Numbered from the stretch's first letter, positions 8,884-16,812 are shown. The stretch: 44,236 bases of DNA from Candidatus Gastranaerophilales bacterium (GCA_944325945.1 CALVBW010000003.1:1-44236); one strand, 5' to 3'. Translations and numbers: made by a program. Notes: generated by a model from the sequence alone, not told the origin.

Positions 8884-9831
8884 TCATTTCCATGGGTAGT
8901 CGTTTTTGATTTGCCAACCATCCATGATTATTAAATTGGCACAAGCATATCCTCTGCCTGTACCATCAGTTTTGCAGGTCGAAGAACCGGATGTTGTTAA
9001 TTCTTCTCTTGTTAATCGAAAATGAAATCCGCCATTCGTGAATTGTTCATATGTACCCGGTACAAATTGTCCTTTTAAAGATTTCGGGTACGGTACAATT
9101 GAAAATACAAATACATCGCGCCCGTATCGGTTTGGTCCTTTGTAACCGTTTATATCTACATTTATCCGCAGGTGTGTTTTGGGTCTATTCAGGGGATTCG
9201 GAGCATTTAAGAATGGGTATCCGTTAAAGGCAAGTAACTTTCCATCAGGTAGAACATATTGCGGTTTAGCATTTTCATAGGAGCCTGAATCGTCAAAATC
9301 TCCTTCTAAGGTTTTCCAGGTATAATCCGGTTCCTTTTCGATTTTTTTAACCCCTTTTAAATACGGCAATATGTATAGTTCAGCAAAATCATTACCTTCA
9401 TTTGATAAAGTATTCCATGCCCATGTCTCAACATCACCATTTTCTGCAACAGAACGTCCATATGCCTGGCTGAATAACGAATATGTCTTTTTTAAACCAA
9501 CGATGGTCATTAATTTTTGATAATTCGCAATCAAAGTCGGAATGGTCATGGCAGCGACAACGCCGATTATGCCGAGGGTGATTAGCACCTCAGCGAGGGT
9601 AAACGCGGCTTTTTTAGAAGATACTAAGTTACTAAGGCAGTAAGGCACTAAGAATTTTCTGTGAGCTTCGCTCACTAATTTGTCATGCAGAACTTTACAA
9701 AGCGAACCAAAATTTTTGTCATGCTGAACTTGTTTCAGCATCTCATTAATTTTTTGAGATCCTTCGGCTAACATTTCAGGATGACCTGTAAAGTTACACA
9801 AAAACCTAATATGGTGTCGTGCCTCAGGCAC
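8884..9831 (-). CDS. Prepilin-like protein with uncertain, possibly phase-variable start
   Basis: The core begins at KKAAFTLAEVLITLG (codon 73 onward, near base 9615): a prepilin peptidase site followed by a hydrophobic helix, then a globular domain with VDINGYKGPNRYGRDVF near the C-terminus, as in type IV pilins and pseudopilins. The upstream ~70 codons read through palindromic repeat DNA (MLKQVQHDK-type text) and have no pilin character. The frame's first start is a GTG at 9831 without a Shine-Dalgarno; an internal GTG at 9648 gives a shorter leader. The only well-formed start nearby is the ATG at 9925, with GGAGG six bases upstream; it is one base out of frame because of a G11 tract at 9878-9888. 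Loss of one G would give a continuous gene 8884-9925. A true mobile start, a decayed leader or an assembly error are all possible. Confidence 0.7.
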   Translation of the reverse strand: MPEARHHIRFLCNFTGHPEMLAEGSQKINEMLKQVQHDKNFGSLCKVLHDKLVSEAHRKFLVPYCLSNLVSSKKAAFTLAEVLITLGIIGVVAAMTIPTLIANYQKLMTIVGLKKTYSLFSQAYGRSVAENGDVETWAWNTLSNEGNDFAELYILPYLKGVKKIEKEPDYTWKTLEGDFDDSGSYENAKPQYVLPDGKLLAFNGYPFLNAPNPLNRPKTHLRINVDINGYKGPNRYGRDVFVFSIVPYPKSLKGQFVPGTYEQFTNGGFHFRLTREELTTSGSSTCKTDGTGRGYACANLIIMDGWQIKNDYPWK

Positions 9832-9841
9832 CTCAGGATGA
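9661..9841. repeat. Cluster of small palindromes (dispersed repeat) in prepilin 5' region
   Basis: Several short hairpins in a row: GTGAGC-TTC-GCTCAC at 9661-9675, TGCTGAA/TTCAGCA at 9722-9740, TCTCA/TGAGA at 9741-9759, GTGCC-TCA-GGCAC at 9819-9831. The word CAGGATGACCTG occurs near 9778 and AGGATGACCTG near 9835. This looks like dispersed intergenic repeat material that stays open in the prepilin frame. Whether it is translated is unknown. Confidence 0.6.
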
Positions 9842-9871
9842 CCTGAAAAAGAGTAGTGTTCGGAGGTTAAG

Positions 9872-9925
9872 CTACTGCCCCCCCCCCCTGAGTGAAAAGT
9901 AGTCGTGATGCGTATTTGCGCCCAT
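9872..9925 (-). other. Leader ORF with Shine-Dalgarno interrupted by G11 tract
   Basis: On the minus strand GGAGG (9932-9936), six bases, then ATG at 9925. The frame reads MGANTHHDYFSLRGGGQ and stops at TAG (9872-9874) right after eleven Gs (9878-9888 as C11 on the plus strand). With ten (or seven, or thirteen) Gs the same frame continues without a stop into the prepilin ORF. An inverted repeat GGAGGCTAA / TTAACCTCC (one mismatch) could fold over the Shine-Dalgarno. This fits a phase-variable switch, but a homopolymer sequencing error gives the same picture. Confidence 0.55.
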
Positions 9926-9992
9926 TTTTAGCCTCCAAAATTATTATATAACATGTCAATTATATCAATTTTTATTGAATAAGGCAAGATTT

Positions 9993-10772
9993 TTAGAATA
10001 TGTTAGAGTATGATAAAAAGTATTCGCTAATGATATTCAACAGCATAGGCAGAATCCAGACCATGATAGCTGCGCCCAGAACAGGTTTGAACAAGAAGCT
10101 TAATTGAAAAACGTTTACCTGCGGCGCTGTTTTAGAAATTACCCCGAGGATTATATCCTGTCCTAACGTGGCAAGCAAAATCGGTGACGCTATTTGAAGC
10201 CCCATAAATAATACGTTTGATGATATGCTTATTAAATAATCCATATTAACAAGTTTGGCTAATGGAATGCTGGTCGCAAATATCGGAAAAATTTCAAAAC
10301 TTCGCATCAGCGCTCTGATTAACCAGTACGCGCCGCCGAGATTTATAAATATCAACAGCCCGAATAACGCCATAATTTTGCCTAAAAGTGATACCTGACT
10401 TGATGTTGTCGGTTCTAAAACCATTGCGGAGGAAAGCCCCATTTGCATATTTATCATATCGGCTCCCGCATCTACCGCCAATAATATTAATTGTGCCATA
10501 TATCCGATTAATGCACCCACAACTATGTTTAAAAATATTGACAGTGCAAAAGAATCCATTACCATAAGACTATCAGGCTTGACAAACGGAGTAATAACAA
10601 TCGTTAAAATTAAGCATAATGCAAGCTTTACCATCCCGGGAATTTCTTTTCTGTTAAAAATAGGCGCCAGTCTCATAAACCCGATGAGCCGCGAAAATAC
10701 CATAATACCTGCTGCAAGTGCGGTATTTAGCACAGGAAACATTTTCATTAATTCCGCGAGAATAATATCCAT
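9993..10772 (-). CDS. fliR: Flagellar/type III export apparatus protein FliR
   Basis: 259 residues, the normal FliR/SctT length. Multiple membrane helices, with the typical N-terminal RLIGFMRLAPIFNRKEIPG (entry of the FliR family, where an 'aPifg...iP' pattern is conserved) and the central DMINMQMGLSSAMVLEPTTS segment. FliR forms the export gate with FliP and FliQ in the inner membrane inside the basal body ring. Its start codon overlaps the stop of the preceding gene (TAATG), showing translational coupling. Last gene of the minus-strand export cluster. Confidence 0.92.
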   Translation of the reverse strand: MDIILAELMKMFPVLNTALAAGIMVFSRLIGFMRLAPIFNRKEIPGMVKLALCLILTIVITPFVKPDSLMVMDSFALSIFLNIVVGALIGYMAQLILLAVDAGADMINMQMGLSSAMVLEPTTSSQVSLLGKIMALFGLLIFINLGGAYWLIRALMRSFEIFPIFATSIPLAKLVNMDYLISISSNVLFMGLQIASPILLATLGQDIILGVISKTAPQVNVFQLSFLFKPVLGAAIMVWILPMLLNIISEYFLSYSNIF

Positions 10773-11143
10773 TATTTACCGCCTTTCATATCAGGAACCG
10801 GCGGTTCCGGTATTTCAATTACATCAGGCGGATTGTCCATTTGAAAATATTCAAAACCTTCCGCAGGTTTTATAAAAGTCTTTTTGTCGGTTATTTTGAC
10901 ATTTAAAACTTTTTCACCGTCAATCGTATTAATTATTATATCGGTTTTGCCTTCTGCTAACGGAGTCAGGATAATTATTTTTTTTTCGTTACTTATTGTA
11001 AAAACAGGTTGGGCTTCAATTATATTTTTATTTTGGACGGTTACGGATTTGACAATTGAGTTTGAAACAATCATGTAGTCCTCAAATGCCAGTGCAGGTT
11101 GTATAATATTTATTAGCAAAATAGTTAATATGAATTTTTTCAT
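10772..11143 (-). CDS. Exported protein with pilus/secretin N-domain-like fold
   Basis: 123 residues. A signal peptide is clear (MKKFILTILLINIIQPALA, cleavage near residue 19). The mature part has short alternating strands (IVKSVTVQNKNIIEAQPVF, then EKKIIILTPLAEGKTDIIIN), the pattern of the 'pilus formation protein N-terminal' domain of CpaC/RcpA secretins, where it precedes the secretin pore. No secretin domain follows. A short Pro-rich tail ends the protein. Its place between fliQ and fliR, coupled by TAATG to fliR and 2 bp from fliQ, implies a periplasmic part working with the export gate. This is not a standard flagellar gene. Confidence 0.7.
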   Translation of the reverse strand: MKKFILTILLINIIQPALAFEDYMIVSNSIVKSVTVQNKNIIEAQPVFTISNEKKIIILTPLAEGKTDIIINTIDGEKVLNVKITDKKTFIKPAEGFEYFQMDNPPDVIEIPEPPVPDMKGGK

Positions 11144-11145
11144 AA

Positions 11146-11634
11146 TTATCTTCCTAAAATTCTATTTGTTTCCACAAAATCAGGCCGCGGCATAGGAGTT
11201 CTTGAACTTGGCAGGTATTTCATTTTTTGCTGACTGTCTATAAAAGGAACTTTGCCCGGATTTTTCATAATATCATTGATTTTGGAATTATTGTCAAATC
11301 GGTCATTCATTTCACCTGCAAATGGTGTTGTGTATTTGTAATAATCAGACGACAGAACGTAAGTTTCATTTCTCGGAACAACATTGAAAGCAAGAGCCAT
11401 GCCGTCTGTAAAAAGGTTTGTAAGAATCCTTATGAAACCTACTCCGCCAATGATTATCACTAAAAATACGGCAAGAATTTTTGGTGCCGCGGCAATTGTT
11501 TGTTCTTGAACCTGCGTTACTGCCTGTAAAATACCAACAACCAGACCGATACCTGCAGCAACAAGTACACATGGCATTGATATTGCCAGCATTACCATAA
11601 ATCCTCTCGCTAAATATTCTATTAAAGGTTCCAT
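11146..11634 (-). CDS. fliQ: FliQ-like export gate protein with long C-terminal extension
   Basis: Residues 1-88 have the FliQ/SctS form: two membrane helices around a short loop with GIGLVVGILQAVTQVQEQTI, the conserved Q-x-Q-E-x-T/S region, and PKILAVFLVIIIGG. FliQ is usually about 89 residues; this one has 162, with a further ~74 hydrophilic residues (YVLSSDYYKYTTPF to the end) that I do not recognise. The gene lies between fliP and the secretin-N-like gene, with gaps of 8 and 2 bp. Confidence 0.88.
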   Translation of the reverse strand: MEPLIEYLARGFMVMLAISMPCVLVAAGIGLVVGILQAVTQVQEQTIAAAPKILAVFLVIIIGGVGFIRILTNLFTDGMALAFNVVPRNETYVLSSDYYKYTTPFAGEMNDRFDNNSKINDIMKNPGKVPFIDSQQKMKYLPSSRTPMPRPDFVETNRILGR

Positions 11635-11642
11635 AATTCTCC

Positions 11643-12284
11643 TTAATTGTAACTTGTAACCAGCCCCTGTACAATTAATGCCCAGCCGTCTACCGCAATA
11701 AATATTAAAAGTTTAAACGGCAGTGATATAATTGTCGGCGACAGCATAAACATACCTAGTGCCAGAAGTATGTTTGCTACCACAAGGTCTAATACTATAA
11801 ACGGAACAAATATTATAAATCCGATTTCAAAAGCTGTTTTTAATTCGCTTATAATAAATGCCGGAGCAACTTGCCATATGGTAATTTCTTCAGGCGATTT
11901 GGGCGGTGTTTTTTGCGATAATTCAACAAAAAACGCCAGATCGGATTCTCTTGTTTGTTTCATCATAAATTCTTTTAAAGGTTTTGAGCCTTCACTTATT
12001 GCCTCAATCATATTTTGGTTTTTGTGATACGGAACAGATCCCAGTTCATACATTTTTGAAAATGTTGTGCCCATTGTATAGAACGTCAAAATCATTGCAA
12101 GTCCTATAATAACAATAGATGGCGGTACCTGCTGTGTGCCGAGTGCCGTTTTGAGCATTGAAAATACTATGACAAATCTTAAAAAACTTGTCATACAGCA
12201 AAAGACAAACGGTATAAGAGAAAATACCGTCATGACTATCAATAATTGTAAAACAGGGTTTATATCTTTTAAAACTGTATCCAT
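11643..12284 (-). CDS. fliP: Flagellar/type III export apparatus protein FliP
   Basis: 213 residues with the FliP/SctR pattern: N-terminal helix with FSLIPFVFCCMTSFLRFVIV, LGTQQVPPSIVIIGLAMILT, a hydrophilic periplasmic section, then PAFIISELKTAFEIGFIIFV and GMFMLSPTIISLPFKLLIF near the end. FliP makes the five-copy core of the export gate. It lacks the long cleaved signal peptide of enterobacterial FliP, and its length is nearer to SctR. Nine bases separate it from the FliO-like gene. Confidence 0.93.
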   Translation of the reverse strand: MDTVLKDINPVLQLLIVMTVFSLIPFVFCCMTSFLRFVIVFSMLKTALGTQQVPPSIVIIGLAMILTFYTMGTTFSKMYELGSVPYHKNQNMIEAISEGSKPLKEFMMKQTRESDLAFFVELSQKTPPKSPEEITIWQVAPAFIISELKTAFEIGFIIFVPFIVLDLVVANILLALGMFMLSPTIISLPFKLLIFIAVDGWALIVQGLVTSYN

Positions 12285-12293
12285 TTTATATCC

Positions 12294-12662
12294 TTATATT
12301 TGATTGATTTTTTTAAGCATTTCTTTAATAACGGGTTTTTCTTTTTGCGGAAAATCTACAATTATCGGCAAATCTTCCATCTCCGGCTGCCTTTCTACGC
12401 GTTGGGATTTTGTATTATCATCAAGTTTTGAAATTAGATTTGTTTTGTCAACATCGGAAGCTATTAAGAATCTTTCGCGGCCTGCGCGGACTACGTATAG
12501 ATTTTTACGCGGAGCAAGGCTTATACATTCTTCAATCCCTAAGAATTGAGATTTGCTGCCGGAGCTTCCGTTTAAGAATTTTTTATATACAAAAAGCGCA
12601 AAGCAGATTAAACCGAGCATTGCCATTGTGTATACTGTGAAATTAGCTATATATCCTCCCAT
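12294..12662 (-). CDS. fliO: FliO-like membrane protein
   Basis: 122 residues: one N-terminal transmembrane helix (~8-27), then a short cytoplasmic domain with the FliO-type core (ECISLAPRKNLYVVRAGRER FLIAS) where 'l.p...l.vv..g....liG' is typical. FliO assists FliP assembly in flagellar systems and is missing from most injectisomes, so it argues for a flagellar origin of this cluster. Position directly before fliP supports the call; sequence similarity alone is modest. Confidence 0.75.
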   Translation of the reverse strand: MGGYIANFTVYTMAMLGLICFALFVYKKFLNGSSGSKSQFLGIEECISLAPRKNLYVVRAGRERFLIASDVDKTNLISKLDDNTKSQRVERQPEMEDLPIIVDFPQKEKPVIKEMLKKINQI

Positions 12663-12673
12663 TAATACCCCCT

Positions 12674-13846
12674 TTAAATATCTTCGTCATCCAGTTCAAA
12701 GTCGCTGTAATCAAATTCTTCGTCCTGTTGATCAGCGGCAGGAGAAGAATCTTCCGCATGCGGATTAACTTCCTCTGTATGAATCGGATTTTCTTCAGTT
12801 GAAAAATCATCTGTAGGTGCTGCAGGCTGTGTATTGCCTTTTTGCTGTGCAACGACTTCAGTTATTTTTACGCCGTAGCGGTCGTTTACAATAACAAGTT
12901 CTCCTCTAGCTATAACTTTATCTTCAACCCTTAATGTTACTTTGTTACCGTAAATTGACGTAAGGTCAACCACCATGCCGTCTTCTATATTTTTTAATTC
13001 TCCGAGAGTTATCTTTACAGCATCAAATTCCGCGTTCATTTCAACTTCAATGCTGTCCCATAAGTTGTTAGCTCCCATATTATCTCCTCCGTTATTATTA
13101 TCTATCGGTGTTATTAAACCCAGATTAGGGTTCAAATTAATTTCTTTTTCATAATCATCTATGATAAGCGTCATTTTTTTTGTATTGCTGTTATCAAAGA
13201 TTACCATATCTTCAATATCAAGATTTTTTAAATCATACATTGAGAATTTAGTTGAACCTATTTTTATTTTGACATCCAGTGTACTCGTTTTGAAAGTCGT
13301 ATTATCAAATTTTTCCCCTTTTGAGGCTATTGTGTCAGGATTTAGAAGGGCAGCGGGCAGTGACACAATAAATTTTCCGAATTTCGGTTCATCTACATCT
13401 TTTATTACAAACGTTAGATGTATTACATCAAAATTTGTTCGTCTTAATTCATTGGCTGGCGGCGGTGATAAAAATTTTGACGCCATATTAAACATATAGT
13501 CATTAAATGAGGTAATGATTTTGGCTTCTAAATCGGTCATTCTGTTCAGATTAAATGATCTGTTGGGTTTGCCCAATGCACGATCAAGAATTAGTGATAT
13601 TGCTTTTTCAGAACTCCTGAAAAACATATCGTATTGCTTGTCTATCCTTATTTTGGTAACAAAATAAGAGTCTTTATCCATCAGGGCATTTATATTTTTG
13701 CTGATGCCTATCATTTCAAATTTAAAGCCGGGTAAAAAGAATTCGTCACAGGCCTCCTGTACAACCGGCGGAAAAGTCTTTTTATACCAGTCGTATTGGA
13801 CGTACAATTCTTTTGAAGCTATTGAATTTAAAGTCTGAGTACTCAT
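12674..13846 (-). CDS. FliM/FliN/FliY-type C-ring protein with two SpoA-like domains
   Basis: 390 residues. Residues ~20-175 resemble the FliM/CheC-like middle domain (FGKFIVSLPAALL). A SpoA-like block is seen at ~188-245 (LDVKIKIGSTKFSMYDLKNL) and a clear FliN-type SpoA domain at ~264-334 (EVEMNAEFDAVKITLGELKN, then RGELVIVNDRYGVKITEVV). Residues 340-390 are acidic. FliM and FliN carry one SpoA each; two in one chain is the layout of injectisome SctQ. It probably builds the cytoplasmic sorting/switch ring. First gene of the cluster, with AGGGGA before its ATG; a divergent gene lies upstream. Confidence 0.8.
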   Translation of the reverse strand: MSTQTLNSIASKELYVQYDWYKKTFPPVVQEACDEFFLPGFKFEMIGISKNINALMDKDSYFVTKIRIDKQYDMFFRSSEKAISLILDRALGKPNRSFNLNRMTDLEAKIITSFNDYMFNMASKFLSPPPANELRRTNFDVIHLTFVIKDVDEPKFGKFIVSLPAALLNPDTIASKGEKFDNTTFKTSTLDVKIKIGSTKFSMYDLKNLDIEDMVIFDNSNTKKMTLIIDDYEKEINLNPNLGLITPIDNNNGGDNMGANNLWDSIEVEMNAEFDAVKITLGELKNIEDGMVVDLTSIYGNKVTLRVEDKVIARGELVIVNDRYGVKITEVVAQQKGNTQPAAPTDDFSTEENPIHTEEVNPHAEDSSPAADQQDEEFDYSDFELDDEDI

Positions 13847-14055
13847 ATTATCCCCTGCCCCATATCTACAATAGAATATTATTTTTTACTTCACATCAAT
13901 CATTTAATGGATATTTTAAGAATGTCTATGTAAAAATATGTTAATATTTGTTACAAAACCAACAAGAAAATTTAAAGATTCATGAAGAAAATGTCGTATT
14001 CCAACATGTATACAAGGATTTTGTTACTAAGTCACGAAAGGAAATTGAAACAAGT

Positions 14056-15789
14056 ATGGGACTCGCGGCATCACAAGCCAGATTATTAACCATCACAGCG
14101 CGTAAATCCGACTGTGAGTTTCAATCCATGCGCTATTCGCATCAAAAAATAGCGTTATCCCGTGATCTGGCTAATTTGTCAGCTGAGTATCAAAATTCTT
14201 TAGATCAGACAAAATTAGTCTACGATTTTTATGGAACAGGTGATGAGACTACTCCGTTAAGTTATGGTTTAATGATGACCCCATCAGAAATGAACGGATA
14301 TTTACCTATTTTGACAACTGATGCGGCAGGAAAAGTAGTTTTAAGCAGCGCATACGCATCAGCAGCTGCAGCGGCAGGTATTCCTAAAGAAGGATTGGGA
14401 TGTTTGCCGTCAAGCGAAATGCGTAATAAATTCTTGCAAGGTATGGTAGACAGTGGTCTTATAAGCCAAGAATCCGCCAATACTTATATGGGAATTATGT
14501 ATTCTCAGGATATAGGTAATGGTACTACAGATCTGGTTACAACAGAGGTTCAGTCAATGTCTCTTGCAGAGTTGATAGAATATTATGAATCAGGTGAAGC
14601 AGGTGCAGCTATATTGACATATTCAGGGGCATATACAACTCTAGGCGGAGAAAATGGTGCTAATGAAGTGGTTCTGCGTAGTGAAAATGGCGGTGAAAAT
14701 ATTACATCAGGTGATGGCTCCGCTACAATAACTTTATCTCAATTATTAACAGGTGATTATCAAATTTTATGTAAGGTTGCTAACGAATGGAAAGATTCAT
14801 ATGATGGCAGAATTAACGAAGTTGCAAGTAGAATCAAAGATTTAGATATATGGAACCAGATGTTTGATATGTTTGCAGACATGTTAGGCGTACCTGGTGA
14901 CGTAAATGTTGCAACAGCTATTAATTATGCAAAATCAAAAACAGAAGCTCTGTTAGATTCTAATAAAATGGCACATAATTTTTGGGGCAAAACAAAAGAA
15001 AATAAAAAAGATGATGACTGGGTTGGTGTTCTTGATGCGATGAACGCACACTCTTCAAATCGTGATCAGGGATTTGTTTGGGATTGGTTCAGGGCTGATC
15101 AAGGTACTTATTCAACATCTGATTTTATAGGTATAACAGCATATCATAACACTAAAAACGCTAAAAATAACAGAGCCCATGGTGTATCAATAAGCATTTC
15201 AAATATTGCAAGAGCATATTTGACTTATTTTGCTGAATGTATGCAAGGGCTTTCTGATAAAGTTACTTCAACAAAATATTATGTTGATGCTGATCATAAT
15301 GATGGTCGTAGAGTAGACCAGAGTAATCTTGTAGGTTTGGATGATACTTCACTTACGTTTGATATCGTTGTCGATACCGGTGTAAACGCTGATCAGGCAT
15401 TGGTAACAGGATTCTATGATGCAATATTCAACCAGATATGTTTGCGCGGCTGGACAGAAAATAATCAGGTTCAGGATAATGATTATCTGCAGGAAATGTT
15501 AAAAACCGGTAAGTTATTTATGGCAACATGTTCTGATGACGGATATTATTATCAAGGTAATTATTCTACTAATACCTATGTCCGTGAGGTTACCGACGAT
15601 GAAGCGATTACAAAAGCCGAAGCTAAGTATAATACTGAAAAACAAAAGTTGAATCAGAAAGAAGAAATTTTAGACCTGAAAATGAAAAATCTTGATACGG
15701 AAATATCTTCTTTGACAACGGAATACGATACAATAAAATCAGTAATTTCTAAGAATATTGAAAAATCTTTTAAACGATATGATGCATAA
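14056..15789 (+). CDS. MGxAASQAR-family large protein, candidate export substrate
   Basis: 577 residues from the ATG at 14056. A TTG at 13948 extends the frame, but the extension has no protein character, and the paralogue at 36882 starts at the same place with the same GAAAGGAAAT upstream. The N-terminus (MGLAASQARLLTITARKSDC, then ~45 helical residues) and C-terminus (EEILDLKMKNLDTEISSLTT, ending NIEKSFKRYD) match the paralogue, while the ~450-residue middle does not. Conserved helical ends around a variable middle recall flagellin, hook or filament-type proteins. There is no signal peptide. It is divergent from the export cluster, so export by FliPQR is a plausible inference. No known family is claimed. 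Confidence 0.7.
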   Translation: MGLAASQARLLTITARKSDCEFQSMRYSHQKIALSRDLANLSAEYQNSLDQTKLVYDFYGTGDETTPLSYGLMMTPSEMNGYLPILTTDAAGKVVLSSAYASAAAAAGIPKEGLGCLPSSEMRNKFLQGMVDSGLISQESANTYMGIMYSQDIGNGTTDLVTTEVQSMSLAELIEYYESGEAGAAILTYSGAYTTLGGENGANEVVLRSENGGENITSGDGSATITLSQLLTGDYQILCKVANEWKDSYDGRINEVASRIKDLDIWNQMFDMFADMLGVPGDVNVATAINYAKSKTEALLDSNKMAHNFWGKTKENKKDDDWVGVLDAMNAHSSNRDQGFVWDWFRADQGTYSTSDFIGITAYHNTKNAKNNRAHGVSISISNIARAYLTYFAECMQGLSDKVTSTKYYVDADHNDGRRVDQSNLVGLDDTSLTFDIVVDTGVNADQALVTGFYDAIFNQICLRGWTENNQVQDNDYLQEMLKTGKLFMATCSDDGYYYQGNYSTNTYVREVTDDEAITKAEAKYNTEKQKLNQKEEILDLKMKNLDTEISSLTTEYDTIKSVISKNIEKSFKRYDA

Positions 15790-15815
15790 AAAATCCCCGA
15801 TTCGGGGATTTTTTG
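15788..15815. terminator. Bidirectional terminator between convergent genes
   Basis: Inverted repeat AAAAATCCCCG / CGGGGATTTTT with a three-base loop, followed by Ts. It overlaps the stop of the MGxAASQAR gene and ends just before the stop of the acyltransferase gene on the other strand. Confidence 0.88.
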
Positions 15816-16664
15816 TTACATACCTGAAACATCAGGCAAATCAATACTTTTTAATCTCTGTTCAATTCTTCGATACCATTTTAAATGTTGCTTGAAAAGA
15901 ATTTTATAATCAGATATTTCGCCGTTAGAAATCTCTTTCATTTGATTATCGCAAACTTTTTCCATTGATCTTTCAAGAAAATGCGTAAATTCTTTCCGAT
16001 CTATATTCGGATCATTAAGTTCAATTCTTTTACCAAACTCCACAAGAACTTCCGGTCTGTTATCTCTTAAAAAACAATAATCAATTGAAATCGGTATAAG
16101 ATTAACTTTTCCGTATTTTTTAACGGCATTCTGCGCGATATATGCAAGTCCTGTTTGAAATTCTATCGGTCTGAAATGCGGAGGACGAATAATTCCTTGC
16201 GGAAAAATAAATAATATATTCCTTAAATCTTTTAATAATTCAACTGAGTATTTTAACGCTTTCATGGCTGTTTGCGGAGATTTTTTGCATACGGAATAAG
16301 CACCGCCGCGTCTTAAAAGCGGAAATCTGTTTAATTCTTCTACCATTAATCTGATTTCTTTATGACAAATCCTGTGAGATATGTTGTAAAGAACTATTCC
16401 ATCCCACCAGTTGCAGTGCGGTGCAAAAATAATTGTAGGATATTTTGCATCACGGTCGTAATAGTTTTCGGCATTTTTGTATCGGAATGCATAAAATCTG
16501 TTTTGCAGCATGTTGAAAAAGAACAAACTTGCTATAGTCAGCCAGAACTTATTTGTTTTAGCAGGCTTAAAAACCTCGTCTTTATTACGAAGTTTTGTTG
16601 GCGGTATATCCGAATATAGATGTTCTTCTGTTGTTTGCTTCATAAAATTATTGTACTCCGACAA
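15816..16664 (-). CDS. PlsC-like 1-acyl-glycerol-phosphate acyltransferase family
   Basis: 282 residues. The acyltransferase motif HxxxxD is seen as HCNWWD (~103-108) in FAPHCNWWDGIV, and the second motif as FPQGIIRPP (~185-193; usually FPEG, here Q for E). The family transfers acyl chains to lysophosphatidic acid or related lipids at the inner membrane. A short hydrophobic segment (LTIASLFFFNMLQ) near residue 50 may anchor it. It is monocistronic with a shared terminator. The E-to-Q change in the FPEG motif leaves the substrate open. Confidence 0.78.
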   Translation of the reverse strand: MSEYNNFMKQTTEEHLYSDIPPTKLRNKDEVFKPAKTNKFWLTIASLFFFNMLQNRFYAFRYKNAENYYDRDAKYPTIIFAPHCNWWDGIVLYNISHRICHKEIRLMVEELNRFPLLRRGGAYSVCKKSPQTAMKALKYSVELLKDLRNILFIFPQGIIRPPHFRPIEFQTGLAYIAQNAVKKYGKVNLIPISIDYCFLRDNRPEVLVEFGKRIELNDPNIDRKEFTHFLERSMEKVCDNQMKEISNGEISDYKILFKQHLKWYRRIEQRLKSIDLPDVSGM

Positions 16665-16780
16665 ATACTTATGTAAAACACTTAAAGGTCTGTTTTTAAG
16701 AAAACTTTACCAAACATATATTACAGCTTTTTCTAAAATTTTGCAAGTTGATGAAGTATTATATCAGGAATTTATTATAA

Positions 16781-16809
16781 ATAAGAGACTCAATTAAGGA
16801 GTCTCTTAT
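16781..16809 (-). terminator. Hairpin after rnpB
   Basis: Perfect 11-bp inverted repeat ATAAGAGACTC / GAGTCTCTTAT with a seven-base loop, just beyond the 3' end of the RNase P RNA on the minus strand. The T run after it is weak, so termination or 3' end protection are both possible. Confidence 0.6.
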
Positions 16810-16812
16810 AAA

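Noticed and set aside
9878-9888. Treating the C11 run simply as an assembly gap or error
   Set aside because: It may be an error, but its position between a Shine-Dalgarno/ATG and an in-frame prepilin ORF is too specific to dismiss; kept as a finding with that caveat.
13948-14055. TTG start for the large MGxAASQAR protein
   Set aside because: The added 36 codons are not shared with the paralogue, while the ATG at 14056 and its upstream GAAAGGAAAT are.
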